Shown here one piece after another: positions 12,855-14,180 of a stretch of DNA of 14,180 bases (position 1 is its first letter; every line of letters starts with the position of its first letter). The notes under the pieces were generated by a model. It was not told the DNA's origin and ran no database searches. It worked only from the letters and a program-made list of their open reading frames with translations. Origin of the DNA: an uncultured Candidatus Woesearchaeota archaeon (GTDB lineage: Archaea > Nanobdellota > Nanobdellia > Woesearchaeales > 21-14-0-10-32-9). Position numbers and translations under genes: made by a program. Where the stretch lies: contig CAITEO010000021.1 of the NCBI GenBank assembly GCA_903891505.1, positions 1 to 14,180 of the forward strand. The letters are read 5' to 3'.

Positions 12855-13520
12855 ATGACAGATGAATTTTCAGATGAGATTGCTGGCTCAAAATGGCAGA
12901 TACTGAAAATTATTTCTAAATCTCCGCAAACCCCCAAACAACTTGCGGAAAAGCTTGGAACAACAATAGCCAACATGAGCCAGCAACTCAAACTCCTTGA
13001 GGCGTACGGGTACTTGAAAAAAACCCGCGCCGATAGGGGCCCCAACTCTCGAAAAGAAAAAGATTTAAGAGTATTATACACACTAATTAAGGGAAAAGTT
13101 TGGCTCTCAAGCATAGGCCCCGGAAATGTCAAACGAAAAGAACTCAAGTTAACTCCTGATACTAGCCTCATGATTAACCTTTTATTATCAGACTACAAAG
13201 AAGAAGTTCCATTCATATTAAACTTCTTCATGAACCACGCAGTTGTTGAACACATTGATAGTGCATATTATCTAAGATCGGATAATGAAGAGATACACAT
13301 ACTTGTAATTACAAAAAAGCTCGATCAATTCAGAGAAACAAAGAGCGCAATTAAGATTAAGCACCGAAATGGAGAAAGGACAATCAGGTTTTGGAGCCAT
13401 ACCCTACCTGAAATTAAAGATGGTCTCATGAGGAAAGAATCTTATTTCCAGGACTTGATTGTTCAATCCACTCCATTATATGAGAAAGAGCATTTTGATT
13501 TGTATAACTTGCCACAGTAA
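12855..13520 (+). CDS. Winged-helix regulator with degenerate nucleotidyltransferase-like domain
   Basis: A 221-residue predicted transcription regulator. Residues 10-80 form an ArsR/MarR-like winged helix: QTPKQLAEKLGTTIANMSQQLKLLEAYGYLKK corresponds to the helix-turn-helix (25-56), followed by a wing with RKEKDLRVLYTL. The C-terminal half (about 115-215) has HIDSAYYLRSDNEEIHILVITKK, then the end LIVQSTPLYEKE. This order resembles the minimal nucleotidyltransferase fold (IDSAYLFGS...DIDLLVI ... GxxLYG), but the GS loop and both catalytic aspartates are absent, so it would be a binding domain and not an enzyme; that relation is my inference. The only in-frame ATG is 12855 because a TGA lies three codons upstream. 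It is divergent from the glycogen cluster, which makes those promoters its most obvious possible targets; its ligand is unknown. Confidence 0.75.
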   Translation: MTDEFSDEIAGSKWQILKIISKSPQTPKQLAEKLGTTIANMSQQLKLLEAYGYLKKTRADRGPNSRKEKDLRVLYTLIKGKVWLSSIGPGNVKRKELKLTPDTSLMINLLLSDYKEEVPFILNFFMNHAVVEHIDSAYYLRSDNEEIHILVITKKLDQFRETKSAIKIKHRNGERTIRFWSHTLPEIKDGLMRKESYFQDLIVQSTPLYEKEHFDLYNLPQ

Positions 13521-13536
13521 ATTAACAGTATTAAAA

Positions 13537-13544
13537 TTATTTAT
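13537..13544 (+). promoter_or_regulatory. TATA box before the structured RNA / zinc protein gene
   Basis: TTATTTAT lies about 25 nt before 13566, which is the first base of the outermost stem of the predicted structured RNA. This match between expected transcript start and the first stem is the main support. Confidence 0.45.
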
Positions 13545-13559
13545 CCTAAAAAAATAAGC

Positions 13560-13690
13560 GGACTACTCGCTCGAGCCCAAATGGCAAAATGCGTGCGGTG
13601 TGAACGGACGCAACTCAGCCAAATGAAGTTTGTCGGAGTTTCCGAAAATCATTAGATTTTCGGCAATCGTTCAGAGAGGTTGAGGGAGAA
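13560..13690 (+). ncRNA. Candidate structured RNA or structured 5' leader
   Basis: A stretch of about 130 nt, richer in G and C than its flanks and without a convincing gene. Several stems can be drawn by hand: a closing stem of 13566-13574 with 13680-13688 (one mismatch, one wobble); TGAACG (13601-13606) with CGTTCA (13668-13673); a hairpin 13612-13640 (AACTC/GAGTT and CAAA/TTTG around loop TGAAG, two mismatches); and a perfect 9-bp hairpin CCGAAAATC-ATTA-GATTTTCGG (13642-13663). An alternative stem is TGCGT/ACGCA (13590-13612). A TATA box sits about 25 nt before the closing stem. It ends 10 nt before the zinc-protein ATG, so it may be an independent small RNA or a leader controlling that gene. 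I do not recognise it as tRNA, SRP RNA, RNase P RNA or a C/D or H/ACA guide. Confidence 0.45.
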
Positions 13691-13699
13691 TAATATATC

Positions 13700-14029
13700 A
13701 TGAACAGACTCGCAAAAATAATTGATAATCTTGACAAAGAAGATTTAGTAAAAATAAAACGTGATCTAATCGCTGGGAACATCGATCGTTTAATTGAAAA
13801 AAAACTTCGAATGTATAGTGAGTTTAATCTTTCTGAGAAACAATGTCCTGTTTGCGGAGGGGACATTAATGAAAATAGTTTCATTTTAGAATTTGGAGAG
13901 CCATATCTTAGGCGACGCGCGTTTTTTGATGCTGCTGATTGTCTTGAGTATTTTGTTCAAACAAAAATAAAGAACATATCTCAAGATGCTCCGAAGTTTG
14001 AGGAAAAAGAGGACTATGATGTGAAATAA
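13700..14029 (+). CDS. Small conserved hypothetical protein with CPVCG zinc motif
   Basis: A 109-residue protein of unknown function. The N-terminal third is a charged helical region (about 3-40). CPVCGGDI (C49, C52) forms one zinc knuckle, and FGEPYLRRRAFFDAADCLEYFV (65-86) supplies a likely second side with C81 and perhaps D77 or D80, so a small treble-clef or zinc-ribbon-like fold is plausible. No catalytic residues or membrane segments are seen. The final 15 residues are acidic and charged, probably flexible. Start ATG 13700 has only GAGGGAG about 11 nt upstream, and that sequence is the 3' strand of the closing stem of the predicted RNA. Folding of the leader could therefore hide the ribosome binding site. 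I recall similar short C..C...CLEYF proteins in DPANN archaea, with no assigned role. Confidence 0.72.
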   Translation: MNRLAKIIDNLDKEDLVKIKRDLIAGNIDRLIEKKLRMYSEFNLSEKQCPVCGGDINENSFILEFGEPYLRRRAFFDAADCLEYFVQTKIKNISQDAPKFEEKEDYDVK

Positions 14030-14056
14030 AAAATAGTAGTTCAATAAAATCTAATC

Positions 14057-14095
14057 GAACAAAAGATGATAAAAAGTGTTTTTTGTCATTCGTTC
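14057..14095 (+). terminator. Hairpin/T-tract terminator after the zinc-protein gene
   Basis: GATGATAAAAA pairs with TTTTTGTCATT over 11 bp (two wobbles) around the loop GTGT, with an outer GAAC/GTTC stem. The T6 run (14079-14084) begins in the loop and makes up the 3' arm. It lies 28 nt after the stop codon and before the next promoter. Confidence 0.45.
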
Positions 14096-14133
14096 TATCC
14101 TCTTTCTAGTGTCCTATTATGTATACTAATTCC

Positions 14134-14176
14134 AAAATATTTATAATATTGCTTAATACTATATCTCAATTGGGGG
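14134..14176 (+). promoter_or_regulatory. Promoter and ribosome binding site of the next gene (off window)
   Basis: AAAATATTTATAATATTG (14134-14151) is a strong BRE/TATA sequence. Expected start is near 14167, and GGGGG at 14172-14176 is then placed as a ribosome binding site for a start codon just past the right edge. The same GGGGGT(A)AT context precedes the nucleotidyltransferase gene. Confidence 0.5.
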
Positions 14177-14180
14177 TAAT

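Noticed and set aside
13200..13510. C-terminal half of the winged-helix protein as an active MNT antitoxin/toxin nucleotidyltransferase
   Set aside because: The catalytic GS and paired aspartates are missing and no HEPN partner gene is adjacent.
13560..13690. The stem-rich stretch as a tRNA, possibly with an intron
   Set aside because: No GGTTCRA-type T-arm, no matching acceptor stem of 7 bp and no identifiable anticodon arm.
13615..13884. 89-codon minus-strand frame over the structured region and zinc-protein gene
   Set aside because: It overlaps the better-supported zinc-protein gene and the stem-rich RNA, and has no promoter or ribosome binding site.

Overview
This AT-rich window most likely comes from an archaeon, probably a small-genome DPANN lineage such as Woesearchaeota or Pacearchaeota. 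Three things point that way: promoters of BRE/TATA type (TTTATAAA, ATTTAAATA, TTTATTAT) about 25 nt before expected transcript starts, at least one apparently leaderless gene, and archaeal-style gene content (PadR plus MacB-like ABC ATPase, GT3 glycogen synthase, GH57, DUF5752-like proteins). The lineage is inferred from content, since there is no rRNA or ribosomal protein gene to settle it.

Layout. Positions 18-1551 (minus) hold a PadR-family regulator followed by an ABC-transporter ATPase, with a good TATA box and two palindromic operator-like sites upstream. Positions 1703-2767 (minus) encode a biotin-synthase-like radical SAM protein with an unusual Cx4Cx2C cluster motif. A GC-rich, multi-hairpin palindromic element (2837-2907) lies in the divergent gap before an RsuA/RluB-type pseudouridine synthase (2995-4002, plus) that carries a long basic tail.

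Positions 4043-12599 (minus) form a storage-polysaccharide locus of seven genes. In transcription order these are a GT4 glycosyltransferase, a GH57 glycosidase, a His-rich DUF5752-like protein, a membrane-anchored DUF5752-like protein, a eukaryote-like GT3 glycogen synthase, a sugar-phosphate nucleotidyltransferase, and a GH133-type debranching enzyme. Together they could make an activated glucose donor, elongate an alpha-glucan, rearrange or trim it, and debranch it. The two DUF5752-like proteins are the uncharacterised members and could regulate or tether this machinery. At least three promoters are visible, so this is a cluster of short operons.

Positions 12855-13520 (plus) encode a winged-helix regulator, divergent from the glycogen cluster, whose C-terminal half looks like a nucleotidyltransferase fold without its catalytic residues. 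Next comes a stretch of about 130 nt (13560-13690) rich in nested stems with its own TATA box, a candidate structured RNA or leader. It ends 10 nt before a small zinc-binding protein gene (13700-14029). The window closes with a terminator-like hairpin and the promoter and ribosome binding site of a gene that starts just outside.

I see no tRNA, rRNA, CRISPR array, transposase or prophage gene. No gap between genes exceeds about 260 nt.
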